This document shows positions 1 to 8,750 of a stretch of DNA of 64,000 bases, piece after piece. The position numbers and the translations under genes are program-made. Each line of letters begins with the position of its first letter. Within the stretch, counting starts at the first letter, position 1. The DNA comes from UBA3775 sp964572955 (GTDB taxonomy: Bacteria > Bacillota > Clostridia > Lachnospirales > Lachnospiraceae). The notes beneath the pieces are model-generated. The model was given only the letters and a program-made list of their open reading frames with translations. It ran no database searches and was not told the DNA's origin. The stretch is taken from the NCBI GenBank assembly GCA_964572955.1, contig CAZNGY010000002.1, positions 43,244 to 107,243 on the forward strand. Direction: 5' to 3'.

Positions 1-390
1 TTCCACAACATGCCTTACAAGTTTCTCAAATGCACCGGCACAATCCATTCTGATATTTACTGCCCCTTCAAGGTATCTGTCAATCGAAATTATCGCTACG
101 TTATCTCTTTTAGCCGCTCTCACTATCATATCCAGACTTTTTTGTTCCTGTATCGTTTCCGAAAAACAGATAACGGCATCAAACCCCTCAAAACAGATGT
201 TTTTAAATATCGAGCTTTCACCTGTATATGACGTTTCACCTTCCTTTATGAGCGACGAGGTGCCGAACACAACCATAGCACACCTTTTTTCTTTTAAAAC
301 ACTATAAAGTGTTCTTATCCATTTAGTATTCGAACCGTCACTTACATTTGCTATGCATACGGCAATCCGCTTATTCTCCAGTGTTTTCAT
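1..390 (-). CDS. LacI/periplasmic-binding-type sensor domain protein (partial, runs off left edge)
   Basis: The reading frame opens at the ATG complementary to 388-390 and stays open to base 1, giving 130 residues without a stop, so the C-terminal part lies outside the window. A GGGGGA ribosome binding site precedes the ATG. The residues (KRIAVCIANVSDG near the start, FDAVICFSET in the middle) resemble the first Rossmann-like lobe of LacI/PBP1-type sugar-binding domains. There is no N-terminal helix-turn-helix and no signal peptide. In Clostridia such cytosolic domains often sit in front of GGDEF or histidine kinase modules, but the missing end prevents a decision. Only 24 bases separate it from the corA stop, so read-through from corA is plausible. 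Confidence 0.6.
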   Translation of the reverse strand, partial: MKTLENKRIAVCIANVSDGSNTKWIRTLYSVLKEKRCAMVVFGTSSLIKEGETSYTGESSIFKNICFEGFDAVICFSETIQEQKSLDMIVRAAKRDNVAIISIDRYLEGAVNIRMDCAGAFEKLVRHVVE

Positions 391-414
391 ATCTCCCCCA
401 AGGTATTTTCCACA

Positions 415-1356
415 TTACAGCATCTTAATCTTTCTGAGTATCACCATCGTAATTGCACAGACCAAAACTATTACCCCACAGATTATTTCAAAACCATACG
501 CCGTTGCCGATAAAGGCATCCATTCCTGAGCAACATTCATTCCATATACACCGGAAATAATGTTAGGCACAGACATTACTATCGTTATGGCTGCAAGATA
601 TTTCATAACCCTGTTAAGACGGTTATCCATGATCGATGACATCAGCTCTCTCGTACCATTAAGTATGTCTCTGTATATTCCCGTCATTTCAATAGCCTGC
701 TTGTTTTCTACTATTACATCCTCCAAAATTTCTTTATCCTCAGGATACTGTTTTATTTTCCCGTATCTGGTAAGCCTTTCAATAATTGCTCCGTTTGCCC
801 TTAACGAGGTTGCAAAGTATACAAGCGTTGATTCAAGCTCATGTAAAGCAATAAGGTCCTTATCTTCCGTTGCATCACTGGTTCTTTCTTCAATTTCCGT
901 TCGTCTTTTATCAATAACACGGAGGTTATTCTGATATACCATACAGGTTTTGTTCAATATCTGATATACAAACCTCATCTGTTTTTTCGTTGAGAACTCT
1001 TTAACATTGTTCTTTACGAAGAAATCAAGGACCGGAGTATCCTGTGCACATACGGTAATTATTACATTCTCTCTTATTATCATTCCCAGAGGAATTGTCG
1101 TATAGTTGTCCTGATCATGTCTTTTTTCGATTGCCGGAATATCGACAACTATAAAAGTATAATCATTACTTACATCAACTCGTGAACTTTCCTCATCATC
1201 CATTGCAGCTCTTACATCGGCAACATCAATGTCAAAAGTGTTTGCCAGATAAACACTTTCTTCATAAGAGGGGGCAACGGCCTTAATCCATCCGCCTTCT
1301 TCAAAAAACTGCTTTTCATGAAGCTTACCATTTTCAGTACGATAATATTTTATCAC
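415..1356 (-). CDS. corA: CorA family divalent metal ion channel
   Basis: About 313 residues. A large, mostly acidic cytosolic domain is followed by two membrane helices at the C-terminus. The family signature GMN is at residues 272-274, at the end of the first helix, in VYGMNV. CorA pentamers carry Mg2+, and some also carry Co2+ or Ni2+. The start is taken as the GTG at 1354-1356 because the GGAGG lies 7 bases upstream. The longer frame would start at a GTG at 1360-1362, only one base after the GGAGG. The gene has its own predicted promoter and a structured leader. It follows the nickel hydrogenase maturation genes, but a role in nickel supply is only a guess; Mg2+ is the default. Confidence 0.9.
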   Translation of the reverse strand: MIKYYRTENGKLHEKQFFEEGGWIKAVAPSYEESVYLANTFDIDVADVRAAMDDEESSRVDVSNDYTFIVVDIPAIEKRHDQDNYTTIPLGMIIRENVIITVCAQDTPVLDFFVKNNVKEFSTKKQMRFVYQILNKTCMVYQNNLRVIDKRRTEIEERTSDATEDKDLIALHELESTLVYFATSLRANGAIIERLTRYGKIKQYPEDKEILEDVIVENKQAIEMTGIYRDILNGTRELMSSIMDNRLNRVMKYLAAITIVMSVPNIISGVYGMNVAQEWMPLSATAYGFEIICGVIVLVCAITMVILRKIKML

Positions 1357-1362
1357 AGCCAC

Positions 1363-1440
1363 ACCTCCGTTTAGTACTTCTTACATCTGAACAGCCGTAT
1401 TATGTTCATAATCCGTATCTGACGGAGTAACCTCTCCGTT
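1363..1440 (-). promoter_or_regulatory. corA leader: hairpin whose arm can pair with the Shine-Dalgarno
   Basis: On the minus strand the leader has a 6-bp hairpin, ACGGAG (1434-1439) with CTCCGT (1422-1427). The corA ribosome binding site at 1364-1370 is ACGGAGG, the same sequence as the 5' arm. The 3' arm can therefore pair with either the upstream arm or the ribosome binding site, which is the layout of a translational switch. It does not match an M-box by eye. Function is inferred. Confidence 0.4.
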
Positions 1441-1474
1441 TCATATATTAAACATCTCCGACTATCTTTTTAAG

Positions 1475-1501
1475 TTTATATCTTTTGTTTTTTTGTGTCA
1501 A
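1475..1501 (-). promoter_or_regulatory. predicted sigma-A promoter for corA
   Basis: On the minus strand a perfect TTGACA (complement of 1496-1501) is followed after 15 bases by TATAAA (complement of 1475-1480). The spacing is short. A weaker -10, TAAACT, lies at 17 bases. It is the only promoter-like pair seen in the hypE-corA gap. Confidence 0.5.
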
Positions 1502-1600
1502 TCTTATATAAAAAATAAACACAAATAATGCACATATAACGCCATCTTTTCACAATAACCGCACAATATTATCCGGCTGTTCATGCTCATCTTAGTGTTT

Positions 1601-2578
1601 TCAACAGATTCTGGGAAGTCCCTCACCCCTTAGTTTTGAAAGACCGACTTTTCCGCCGATTTCCGTATTAAGTATAAGGTTTCCATCACCTTCGGTTACA
1701 TAGCCTATTATTCGTGCATCCCTGCCGTAAGCACATCTTCTTATAATTTCAAGGACTTTTTCAGCTTCATTTCCGTCTGCTATTACTACGGCTTTTCCTT
1801 CATTTCCCATATACCAGCATTCAAGCCCCATAAGACCTGCAAAACTCTTAACAGACGGATTTACCGGGATTTTTTCCTCAAATATATTGATTTCCATACC
1901 GGAAACCTCTGCCATTTCTTTAAGAACTGTTGCCAGACCGCCTCTTGTAACGTCCCTCATTGCATGAACCGATTCTTTGTTTTGCCTCAACGCAGCCGCG
2001 ATTTCCGTAAGGGGAGCCACATCAGATGCAATATCATTTTCCACTGACAGTCGTTCAGATAGAATTGCGGCATGATGATCTCCCATTGTACCTGTAACAA
2101 TTACGGCATCGCCGGGCTTAATATTAATGGCAGACCAGTCAGCTTCCATGAATCCCACTCCTGATGTATTTATAAAAACGCCGCCATTGCCTTCAACAAC
2201 TTTAGTGTCTCCGGCAGCAATGACTACACCTGATTCTTCTGCTGTTTCTGCCATGCTTTCGGCTATTTTCCTGAGAATATCCGTATCCATTCCCTCTTCT
2301 ATTATAAAACCGCATGTAATATACTTTGGTTTCGCCCCTCTAACCGCAAGATCGTTAACCGTTCCGCATATTGCAAGTCTTCCGATATCTCCTCCTCGAA
2401 ACATGATAGGATCAACCACAAAACTATCGGTTGTTACGGCAAGTTTCTCAGCTCCAGCCACTACCGTGGAATCCTCCATCTGTGAAAGAAGCTCATTTCC
2501 ATAACTTCTGCTGAATATCTCATCCACAAGCTTTGATGTCATTTCACCACCGCTTCCGTGTGCCATTATTATTTTCAT
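1601..2578 (-). CDS. hypE: hydrogenase maturation factor HypE
   Basis: 325 residues, a typical HypE length. HypE converts the carbamoyl group received from HypF on its C-terminal cysteine into thiocyanate, using ATP; this becomes a cyanide ligand of the [NiFe] active-site iron. The protein ends in the diagnostic PRIC, with the acceptor cysteine as last residue (C325). The N-terminus HGSGGEMTSKL and the internal GDTKVVEG and VTRGGLATVL blocks fit the PurM-like ATPase fold. It is the last gene of the ech-hyp string, 63 bases after hypD. Start ATG follows a GGAGG. Confidence 0.96.
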   Translation of the reverse strand: MKIIMAHGSGGEMTSKLVDEIFSRSYGNELLSQMEDSTVVAGAEKLAVTTDSFVVDPIMFRGGDIGRLAICGTVNDLAVRGAKPKYITCGFIIEEGMDTDILRKIAESMAETAEESGVVIAAGDTKVVEGNGGVFINTSGVGFMEADWSAINIKPGDAVIVTGTMGDHHAAILSERLSVENDIASDVAPLTEIAAALRQNKESVHAMRDVTRGGLATVLKEMAEVSGMEINIFEEKIPVNPSVKSFAGLMGLECWYMGNEGKAVVIADGNEAEKVLEIIRRCAYGRDARIIGYVTEGDGNLILNTEIGGKVGLSKLRGEGLPRIC

Positions 2579-2641
2579 TTTTTCCTCCGGATTTTAAGGT
2601 TTTCTCAGACAGAACTCTGACTTTACATCTGCCCGCTTCTT

Positions 2642-3685
2642 TTACCTGGTCTGGTTATAGTAGGCACAACAGGCTCCTTCTTCCGAAACCATACATGCGC
2701 CCTGAGGATTAATCGGTGAACATATCTTTCCGAACAGCGGACAATCCACAGGTTTTATTCTCCCCATCAGTACCTGTCCGCATCTGCACGCGGTATTCTT
2801 CACCGTATCCGTCTCATAATCATCTTTACCGGCATTCAGAAACTCATATTCTTCTTTTAATACCAGTCCCGATTCCTTTACACTTCCCATCCCACGCCAA
2901 TAGGCATCTTTTTTCTTAAAGAAACGCCGTACCAGCCTTTCTGCCTCTTCGTTCCCGCTTTCGTTCACGGCATTTTGATAACAGTTATACACCTTGCCGC
3001 ATCCCCGTTTTTTTATCGCCATACACAATGCCGCTGCCAGTTCCTCCGGTTTAAATCCCGCCACCACAAAAGGTATATTGTACTCTGACGCTGCATTTTC
3101 AAAGATATGGCTTCCTGTAACCGCACAAACATGTCCCGGGGCAAGAAAAGCATCTATTTCCGCATTTTCCCTGCATAAAGCGTCAACTATAGGCGGCATC
3201 ATTTTAACGGACGTAAGCAGCTTCACGTTTTTTATTTCCGCGTCAATAATATCATTTACAAGCAGGGCATATGCCGGAACCGTTGTTTCAAATCCTACAG
3301 CCGCAAAAATAAAACACTTGTCCGGTTCTTTTTCTGCCATCGGAATAATATCAAGAGGAGAATAAACCATTCTTACATCCGCTCCTTCTCCTTTTGCCTG
3401 CGAAAGCGATTTTTTACTTCCCGGTACTCTTAACATATCCCCAAAAGATACTATTACATTTTGTCTGTTTTCCGACAGGCTGACAAGCTTATCTATATAT
3501 GCCGCCGAAGTTACGCAGACCGGACACCCCGGACCTGATATCAGCTTTATTTTCGGAGAAATAAGTGTTCTTAAACCGCTCTTTGAAAGTGCAGACGTAT
3601 GACTTCCGCAAATTTCCATAATTGTCATTTTTTCTCCGTCATACTCCGACAAAAACCTTACAAGTTCTTTTATTTCGGCCTTCAC
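2642..3685 (-). CDS. hypD: hydrogenase maturation factor HypD
   Basis: 347 residues. HypD, a [4Fe-4S] protein, forms with HypC the scaffold on which Fe(CN)2CO is assembled before transfer to the hydrogenase large subunit. The signature EICGSHT (C26) and the GPGCPVC motif (C54, C57) are intact. The C-terminus has the usual cysteine-rich cluster region (CRCGQVL, DCPLFGKIC, GACMVSEEGACC). The start overlaps the hypC stop by 4 bases (3682-3685), so the two partners are probably translationally coupled. Confidence 0.96.
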   Translation of the reverse strand: MKAEIKELVRFLSEYDGEKMTIMEICGSHTSALSKSGLRTLISPKIKLISGPGCPVCVTSAAYIDKLVSLSENRQNVIVSFGDMLRVPGSKKSLSQAKGEGADVRMVYSPLDIIPMAEKEPDKCFIFAAVGFETTVPAYALLVNDIIDAEIKNVKLLTSVKMMPPIVDALCRENAEIDAFLAPGHVCAVTGSHIFENAASEYNIPFVVAGFKPEELAAALCMAIKKRGCGKVYNCYQNAVNESGNEEAERLVRRFFKKKDAYWRGMGSVKESGLVLKEEYEFLNAGKDDYETDTVKNTACRCGQVLMGRIKPVDCPLFGKICSPINPQGACMVSEEGACCAYYNQTR

Positions 3686-3900
3686 TGCTTTCCTCCGTTC
3701 ATAAGTTCAGCCAGTTCTTTCATCTCAAGTGCATCCCTGTCACTTAACTTTTGTATTATGCATCCTGCATGTACAAGGACATAATCACCCTCCTTGATAT
3801 CAACAACTCCGCTTCTTGCCCTTATTATGTTTCCGTCAAAATCTATTTCCGCATATTTTTCCTCTGTTTTTATAACCCTTCCGGGCATCGCAACACACAT
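3682..3900 (-). CDS. hypC: HypC/HybG/HupF family hydrogenase chaperone
   Basis: 72 residues. The protein begins MCVAMPG, with the essential Cys2 that binds the iron precursor and later contacts the large-subunit precursor. The rest is the small beta-barrel typical of HypC (VVDIKEGDYVLVHAG). The start ATG sits after GGAGG with good spacing. Only one HypC-type chaperone is present, consistent with a single hydrogenase being served here. Confidence 0.96.
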   Translation of the reverse strand: MCVAMPGRVIKTEEKYAEIDFDGNIIRARSGVVDIKEGDYVLVHAGCIIQKLSDRDALEMKELAELMNGGKQ

Positions 3901-3960
3901 ATATGTTACCTCCGTCCATCATCTTTTTTCAATTCGAACACCGGCATCACGATTTACATT

Positions 3961-6228
3961 TTATATTATCTTTTCAAGATATTTTGATGCCAGATACAAC
4001 TGTCCTGCCGCAATTCCGTCATCTCCCGGTGGGATTTCCCGGTTAAAGAAACATCTGTATCCGTCTTCCTCAAGCATATTCACGCATCTTTCAAGCAAAA
4101 TCCGGTTTGCAAAACATCCGCCTCCGAATAATACACTGCATACACCCGGTTCTGCTGTTTTTCTCGTTATACATGCAACCCATTCCGAAATCCCATAAAT
4201 GAATCCCCTTGCAAGCTTACTTTTGGGAACTCCCTCAAGTCTGGCTCTTACAATATCTTTAAGAAGTTCCACTGCATCTGCCGTAATAAAACCGTCTTCA
4301 TCTTCATACAGCTTTAAATGAAGCTCATAAACCTCCTCCGTCTGTGCTGCTGCATACTCAAGTTCACACGCACATTGACCTTCGTATTTATTTTCTCCGC
4401 AGATTCCGATTGCAAAAGCTGCCGCATCAAACAGTCTCCCCATTGAAGATGAATAGACAACGCCAAAGTTGTTTTCAACTGCCTTAGATACAATTCTGCC
4501 ATCACTTTCTCCAAAGTCAAGCCCGTCATCTCCCGACGATTCTCTGTTATTAAGTTCATAAAGTGCCGAAAAGTCCTCTTTTTCTCCTGCCATATATGAT
4601 GCAAAACAGATGCCCGCCTTTTTAGATGCACTGTCTCCTCCGGCAAGTTTTATTTCCTTTAAATGAGAAATCCTCTTTGCCGACTCAGGTCTTCCGAAAA
4701 ACACTTCGCTTCCCCACATACTGCCATTTTCACCGAGTCCCGTCCCATCAAAACAAAACATTATTACGTCTTCCTTTATGCAAAACTCAGCTGCTACAGC
4801 GGCTCCATGTGCTCTGTGATGATAAATTTCCACTCCGTCACGTCCTGATTTTTCTGATGAAACGTATAACGGATGTGCATCATATGCTTTAAAGCCTTCT
4901 CTAAATGAAAACGCTTTCTTCATATATGCCATTCCCCTGTCATATTCATTTTTTACTCTTTCGTGTGACAAATCTCCGAAAGACTGACTGAGGAATATCC
5001 TTTTTTCATCCAAAAAGGCAAATACCCCTTTCATGTCGGCCCCAAAAGCCACACCGTTTCCGGAAATTTCCGTTTCAATCGGAAGCGGTACAACCCCCCG
5101 TCCCCTTCTCAAGGTCTGTTTCCTGTCGCACACAATCGCCATAATTGAATCATCAACCGGAGTAAGTATTTTTCTGTTATTGTATAAAACTCCGATTTTT
5201 GAAAATCCGAGCATTTCATCATCATCTATTATAATCGGTTCTCCCGATAGATTGGCGCTTGTCATTACCAACGTCTCAAATTCAGCGGCAAGCATGTACT
5301 GCAAACCGTTTGAAGGAAGCATGATTCCTGCATAAGGACTTCCTGTCATAACTTCCTCACAAAGTCCCGGTTCTTTTGCCCTTACAAGAACTATCGGCCG
5401 TGATGTATCTTCAAGAAGAGCCTTTTCATCGTCACTGATCACACCATACTTTTCAGCTGTTTTTACATCTTTCACCATAATGGCAAACGGCTTTTTCTCT
5501 CTGTTCTTTATTTTTCTTACTTCTGCAACCGCCGCTTTTATTTTAGCATCAGCAGCTATATGATATCCGCCTATATCTTTTACGGCAATCGCTCTGCCGC
5601 TTTTTAAATAATTTACCGCTTCCTTATATGCCTGCTTTCCATAACTTACATTCCCTTTTTCATCCCTGAAAATAAGCTCCGGGCCACAGTCAGGACAGGA
5701 ATTTGTCTGTGCATACATACGCCTGTCACTCATTTTTTCATATTCTTCACGACAGCTTTTACACATATCAAATTCTGCCATTGTTGTGTTTGCCCTGTCA
5801 TATGGGGTTTTATACATAATTGTATATCTCGGTCCGCATGAAGCACAACTTATAAACGGATAACGGTATCTTCTGTTTCCCTTATCCCTCAGTTCATTTA
5901 TACAGTTTTTACATATACTGATATCTGCCGGAAGAACCGGTACAATACTTTCGTCATTACTTTCCGTAATGACAAAACCGTCAAACTCACGATAAGGCTT
6001 TTCCTCTGCTGTAACACTTTCGGGACATGCTCCCTCCGGAAATGAAACATAAAGGCGGTGGATTATATCCTCCACCGCCTTTTCAGAAACAGTCATTTCT
6101 ATTTTCACTATTCCTCCGGAATTTCTAACAGTACCGCATATGCCCATTTCAGAAAACATCTTTGCGATATATGGACGATAGCCTATTCCCTGTACCAGAC
6201 CGGAAACGGTAAATTCATAGGTTTTCAT
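3961..6228 (-). CDS. hypF: carbamoyltransferase HypF
   Basis: 755 residues, the normal HypF length. It makes a carbamoyl group from carbamoyl phosphate and ATP and loads it on HypE. Domains in order: an acylphosphatase domain (about 1-90, VQGIGYRPY), two CxxC-x18-CxxC zinc fingers (CKNC, CASC, CKSC, CPDC, about 105-185), a YrdC-like domain (about 200-380) and a Kae1-like C-terminal domain with HHRAHGAAV and FGGGCFANRIL. All hallmark motifs look intact. A GGGAGC ribosome binding site precedes the ATG; echF ends only 14 bases upstream, so it belongs to the same transcript. Confidence 0.96.
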   Translation of the reverse strand: MKTYEFTVSGLVQGIGYRPYIAKMFSEMGICGTVRNSGGIVKIEMTVSEKAVEDIIHRLYVSFPEGACPESVTAEEKPYREFDGFVITESNDESIVPVLPADISICKNCINELRDKGNRRYRYPFISCASCGPRYTIMYKTPYDRANTTMAEFDMCKSCREEYEKMSDRRMYAQTNSCPDCGPELIFRDEKGNVSYGKQAYKEAVNYLKSGRAIAVKDIGGYHIAADAKIKAAVAEVRKIKNREKKPFAIMVKDVKTAEKYGVISDDEKALLEDTSRPIVLVRAKEPGLCEEVMTGSPYAGIMLPSNGLQYMLAAEFETLVMTSANLSGEPIIIDDDEMLGFSKIGVLYNNRKILTPVDDSIMAIVCDRKQTLRRGRGVVPLPIETEISGNGVAFGADMKGVFAFLDEKRIFLSQSFGDLSHERVKNEYDRGMAYMKKAFSFREGFKAYDAHPLYVSSEKSGRDGVEIYHHRAHGAAVAAEFCIKEDVIMFCFDGTGLGENGSMWGSEVFFGRPESAKRISHLKEIKLAGGDSASKKAGICFASYMAGEKEDFSALYELNNRESSGDDGLDFGESDGRIVSKAVENNFGVVYSSSMGRLFDAAAFAIGICGENKYEGQCACELEYAAAQTEEVYELHLKLYEDEDGFITADAVELLKDIVRARLEGVPKSKLARGFIYGISEWVACITRKTAEPGVCSVLFGGGCFANRILLERCVNMLEEDGYRCFFNREIPPGDDGIAAGQLYLASKYLEKII

Positions 6229-6242
6229 TTTCTGCTCCCGTT

Positions 6243-6782
6243 TTACATTTTGCTTATTTTAAGCTCTATGCACTTTTTAGGACAATTCTTCTCACAAAGC
6301 CCGCATCCTATACACTTAGTCTTATCAAATTCCCATGTTTTTTCTGCTCTGTCAACCTTAATTGCCTGAACCGGACACTTCTTATCACATAAAGTACAAT
6401 ATACACAGACATCCTTGTCATAAACAGGATATTTCTTTTCTACTTCTTTATGGAACACCGTAACTTTCTTTTCATATTCAGGCGGTGTATATCCCGGAAC
6501 TATTTTCAGGCACTTCTTTACGCATTTTTCAACACAAAATCCGCACTGAACGCAGTCAAAATTGTTAATTTCCCAATTTCCGCTTCGCTTATCAACCTCT
6601 ATGGCTCTCGGAGGGCAGAACTTTGAACAAAGAGAACATAATGTACATTTGTCAAAATCAATTTCAATATGTCCTCTTGTTCTCTCCTTGTATTCAGCCG
6701 GCTTTTCAGGATAAGAGGTTGTAACCGGCTTTGAAAACAGGTTATTAAGGACATTTCCTGCAAATTTTAATGGTTTAGCCAT
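6243..6782 (-). CDS. echF: EchF-like polyferredoxin subunit of Ech hydrogenase, four [4Fe-4S] motifs
   Basis: 179 residues with four complete CxxCxxCxxxC motifs, in CTLCSLCSKFC, CVQCGFCVEKC, CVYCTLCDKKC and CIGCGLCEKNC. The two halves (about 40-95 and 115-175) repeat the same pattern, including a W between paired motifs (NWEINNFDC, TWEFDKTKC), so the protein arose by duplication of a two-cluster unit. The classical methanogen EchF carries two clusters. The subunit should carry electrons between ferredoxin and the hydrogenase. It is 9 bases downstream of echE. Confidence 0.88.
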   Translation of the reverse strand: MAKPLKFAGNVLNNLFSKPVTTSYPEKPAEYKERTRGHIEIDFDKCTLCSLCSKFCPPRAIEVDKRSGNWEINNFDCVQCGFCVEKCVKKCLKIVPGYTPPEYEKKVTVFHKEVEKKYPVYDKDVCVYCTLCDKKCPVQAIKVDRAEKTWEFDKTKCIGCGLCEKNCPKKCIELKISKM

Positions 6783-6791
6783 ATTCTCCTC

Positions 6792-7871
6792 CTATCTTTC
6801 CGTACAGCTTATACAAGGGTCTATTGAGAGAATGTAAAGAGGTACATCCGCAAGCTGTGCACCCTTTAATATTTCAACCATAGGTACAATGTTTGCAAAG
6901 GTAGGAGTTCTTAATCTCACTCTGTCAAGGAACTTAGTTCCGTTACCCTTTATATAATAAACACCCTCGCCTCTTGGTTGTTCAAGTCGTATGAATGCCT
7001 CACCGGACGGATTACCTTTCACGACAATCCCAACCTCTCCCTTAGGCATTCGGTCTATACACTGCTTAATAAGATTTATTGCAACAAAGATTTCATCTAT
7101 ACGCACCTTGGTTCTTGCATAGCAGTCACCATCAGTTTCAACACACATATTGAATTCAAGGTCCTTATACGCATCGTATCCGGTTTCCCTTAAATCCATG
7201 TGAACTCCTGAACCTCTCATAAAAGGTCCGAGTGCTCCCATTTCAAGAGCCATATCCTTTGAGAGAATACCGACACCCCTTAAGCGTCTGTTTACCGTAA
7301 CATCCTTAAGGAAAGTATCTGCAACAACCCTTATTTCTTTTTCCATGTCCGCAAATCTTCTTCTGAACGCAAGAAGCATGTCATCCGGTACATCTTTTAA
7401 AAGTCCTCCAACCTTGTTTACTGAGAAAATACATCTTCCGCCGGTAGATTCCTCAAACATATCAAGTACCTTTTCCCTTATTCTCCAACACTGGTAGAAA
7501 AGTGATTCAAAACCAAAGGCATCTGCATAAAGTCCGAGCCAAAGTAAATGTGAATGTACTCTTGACATTTCAGCCCACATGGTACGAAGATACTTTGCCC
7601 TGTCAGGAATCTGTACGTTCATTGTTTTCTCAACAGCTTCACAATATCCCATTCCATGCATAAAACTACAGATACCGCAAGTACGCTCTACTATATATAC
7701 AAGTTCATTATAATCCTTTTTATTTACAAGGGATTCCAGTCCTCTGTGTACAAAACCTATTGACGGAACCGCCTCAACAACCTTTTCATCCTCCAACACA
7801 AGATCGAGATGAACCGGTTCCGGAAGAACCGGGTGCTGTGGTCCGAATGGAACTACGCTTTTTTTACTCAT
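6792..7871 (-). CDS. echE: Ech-type [NiFe] hydrogenase large subunit (EchE-like)
   Basis: 359 residues, homologous to NuoD of complex I. Both nickel-binding pairs of true hydrogenases are present: RTCGIC (C65, C68) near the N-terminus and DPCISC (C353, C356) near the C-terminus, so this is an active [NiFe] enzyme and not a complex I subunit. The chain ends at R359 in CTER, the position where maturation proteases cut other large subunits; no extension has to be removed, and no protease gene is seen in the window. It couples ferredoxin oxidation and proton reduction, or the reverse, to ion movement. Confidence 0.94.
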   Translation of the reverse strand: MSKKSVVPFGPQHPVLPEPVHLDLVLEDEKVVEAVPSIGFVHRGLESLVNKKDYNELVYIVERTCGICSFMHGMGYCEAVEKTMNVQIPDRAKYLRTMWAEMSRVHSHLLWLGLYADAFGFESLFYQCWRIREKVLDMFEESTGGRCIFSVNKVGGLLKDVPDDMLLAFRRRFADMEKEIRVVADTFLKDVTVNRRLRGVGILSKDMALEMGALGPFMRGSGVHMDLRETGYDAYKDLEFNMCVETDGDCYARTKVRIDEIFVAINLIKQCIDRMPKGEVGIVVKGNPSGEAFIRLEQPRGEGVYYIKGNGTKFLDRVRLRTPTFANIVPMVEILKGAQLADVPLYILSIDPCISCTER

Positions 7872-7885
7872 TAATTCTTCCTCCG

Positions 7886-8254
7886 TTATTTCTCGAAATC
7901 AGATACATAAGGGGTATCTGCCGCAATTTTATACAATTTATGTCTGAAACCGTCTTCCGAAACATTTATCTTTACTCCAAAAAGCTCAATGGCTTCATTT
8001 TCATAAGGAGTAGCATACGGATAAACCTCACCAACACTTGGCACAACCGTTTTTTTGTCTGCCGTTACCTTAAAATACTCAACATTATAATTTCCGCTGT
8101 CAAAACAATACGTCAGCTCATATAATTCATCCGTATATGTTGCAAACATCTGGAGAAGTCTTCTTCCTTCTCTTCTTTTTTCCTTAACCTTTTCAATAAG
8201 TTCTTCAGGTTTTACAGCAATATATGTTTCCGTGGGTTCATAATACTTAGGCAT
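7886..8254 (-). CDS. echD: Ech hydrogenase subunit EchD-like (NuoC homologue)
   Basis: 122 residues, the short 30-kDa-subunit fold found in EchD and NuoC. Visible blocks are LTYCFDSGNYNVEYFKV and ENEAIELFGVKIN, the latter matching the conserved E(A/R)E..DLFG-type signature of this family. It contributes to the peripheral arm next to EchC and EchE and binds no cofactor itself. Its start overlaps the echC stop by 8 bases, and echE follows after 14 bases. Confidence 0.85.
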   Translation of the reverse strand: MPKYYEPTETYIAVKPEELIEKVKEKRREGRRLLQMFATYTDELYELTYCFDSGNYNVEYFKVTADKKTVVPSVGEVYPYATPYENEAIELFGVKINVSEDGFRHKLYKIAADTPYVSDFEK

Positions 8255-8705
8255 TTTCTACCTCCTCATCCGGCTGTTTTCCGCTTTCAATCATACATTT
8301 TTCTTTAAGTTTTTCTTTTGCTTTCAGAATCCCGTCAATTATTGACTGAGGTCTTGCCGCACAACCCGGAACATACACATCTACCGGTATTATATTATCA
8401 ACACCGCCAATTATATTGTAACATTCCTTAAAAACCCCGCCGGTGCAGGCACATGCTCCGACTGCAACAACAACTTTAGGAGACGGCATCTGTTCATAAA
8501 TCTGCTTTATTACCATTTGATTGAGAGTATTTACACCTCCCGTAACCAGAAATATATCTGCATGCATTGGATCTCCGGTATTAATCACTCCGAAACGTTC
8601 TATATCATAAACCGGTGTAAGAGATGCAAGTACTTCCATATCACATCCGTTGCAGCTTGAACCATCATAATGTATAACCCATGGGGATTTTGATATATCC
8701 TTCAT
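8247..8705 (-). CDS. echC: Ech hydrogenase small subunit EchC-like (NuoB homologue)
   Basis: 152 residues. It carries the proximal [4Fe-4S] cluster; ligands visible are C18 and C21 (SSCNGCDME), C85 (VGACACTGG) and C115 (VPGCAARP). The Cx2C start, instead of the CC of complex I NuoB, is the hydrogenase pattern. It pairs with EchE to form the catalytic core. The start ATG follows a GGAGG, 45 bases downstream of echB. Confidence 0.93.
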   Translation of the reverse strand: MKDISKSPWVIHYDGSSCNGCDMEVLASLTPVYDIERFGVINTGDPMHADIFLVTGGVNTLNQMVIKQIYEQMPSPKVVVAVGACACTGGVFKECYNIIGGVDNIIPVDVYVPGCAARPQSIIDGILKAKEKLKEKCMIESGKQPDEEVENA

Positions 8706-8750
8706 TATTACCTCCTGTCCGCCGGCGAATCAACCGCCGTTTATCGTTTT

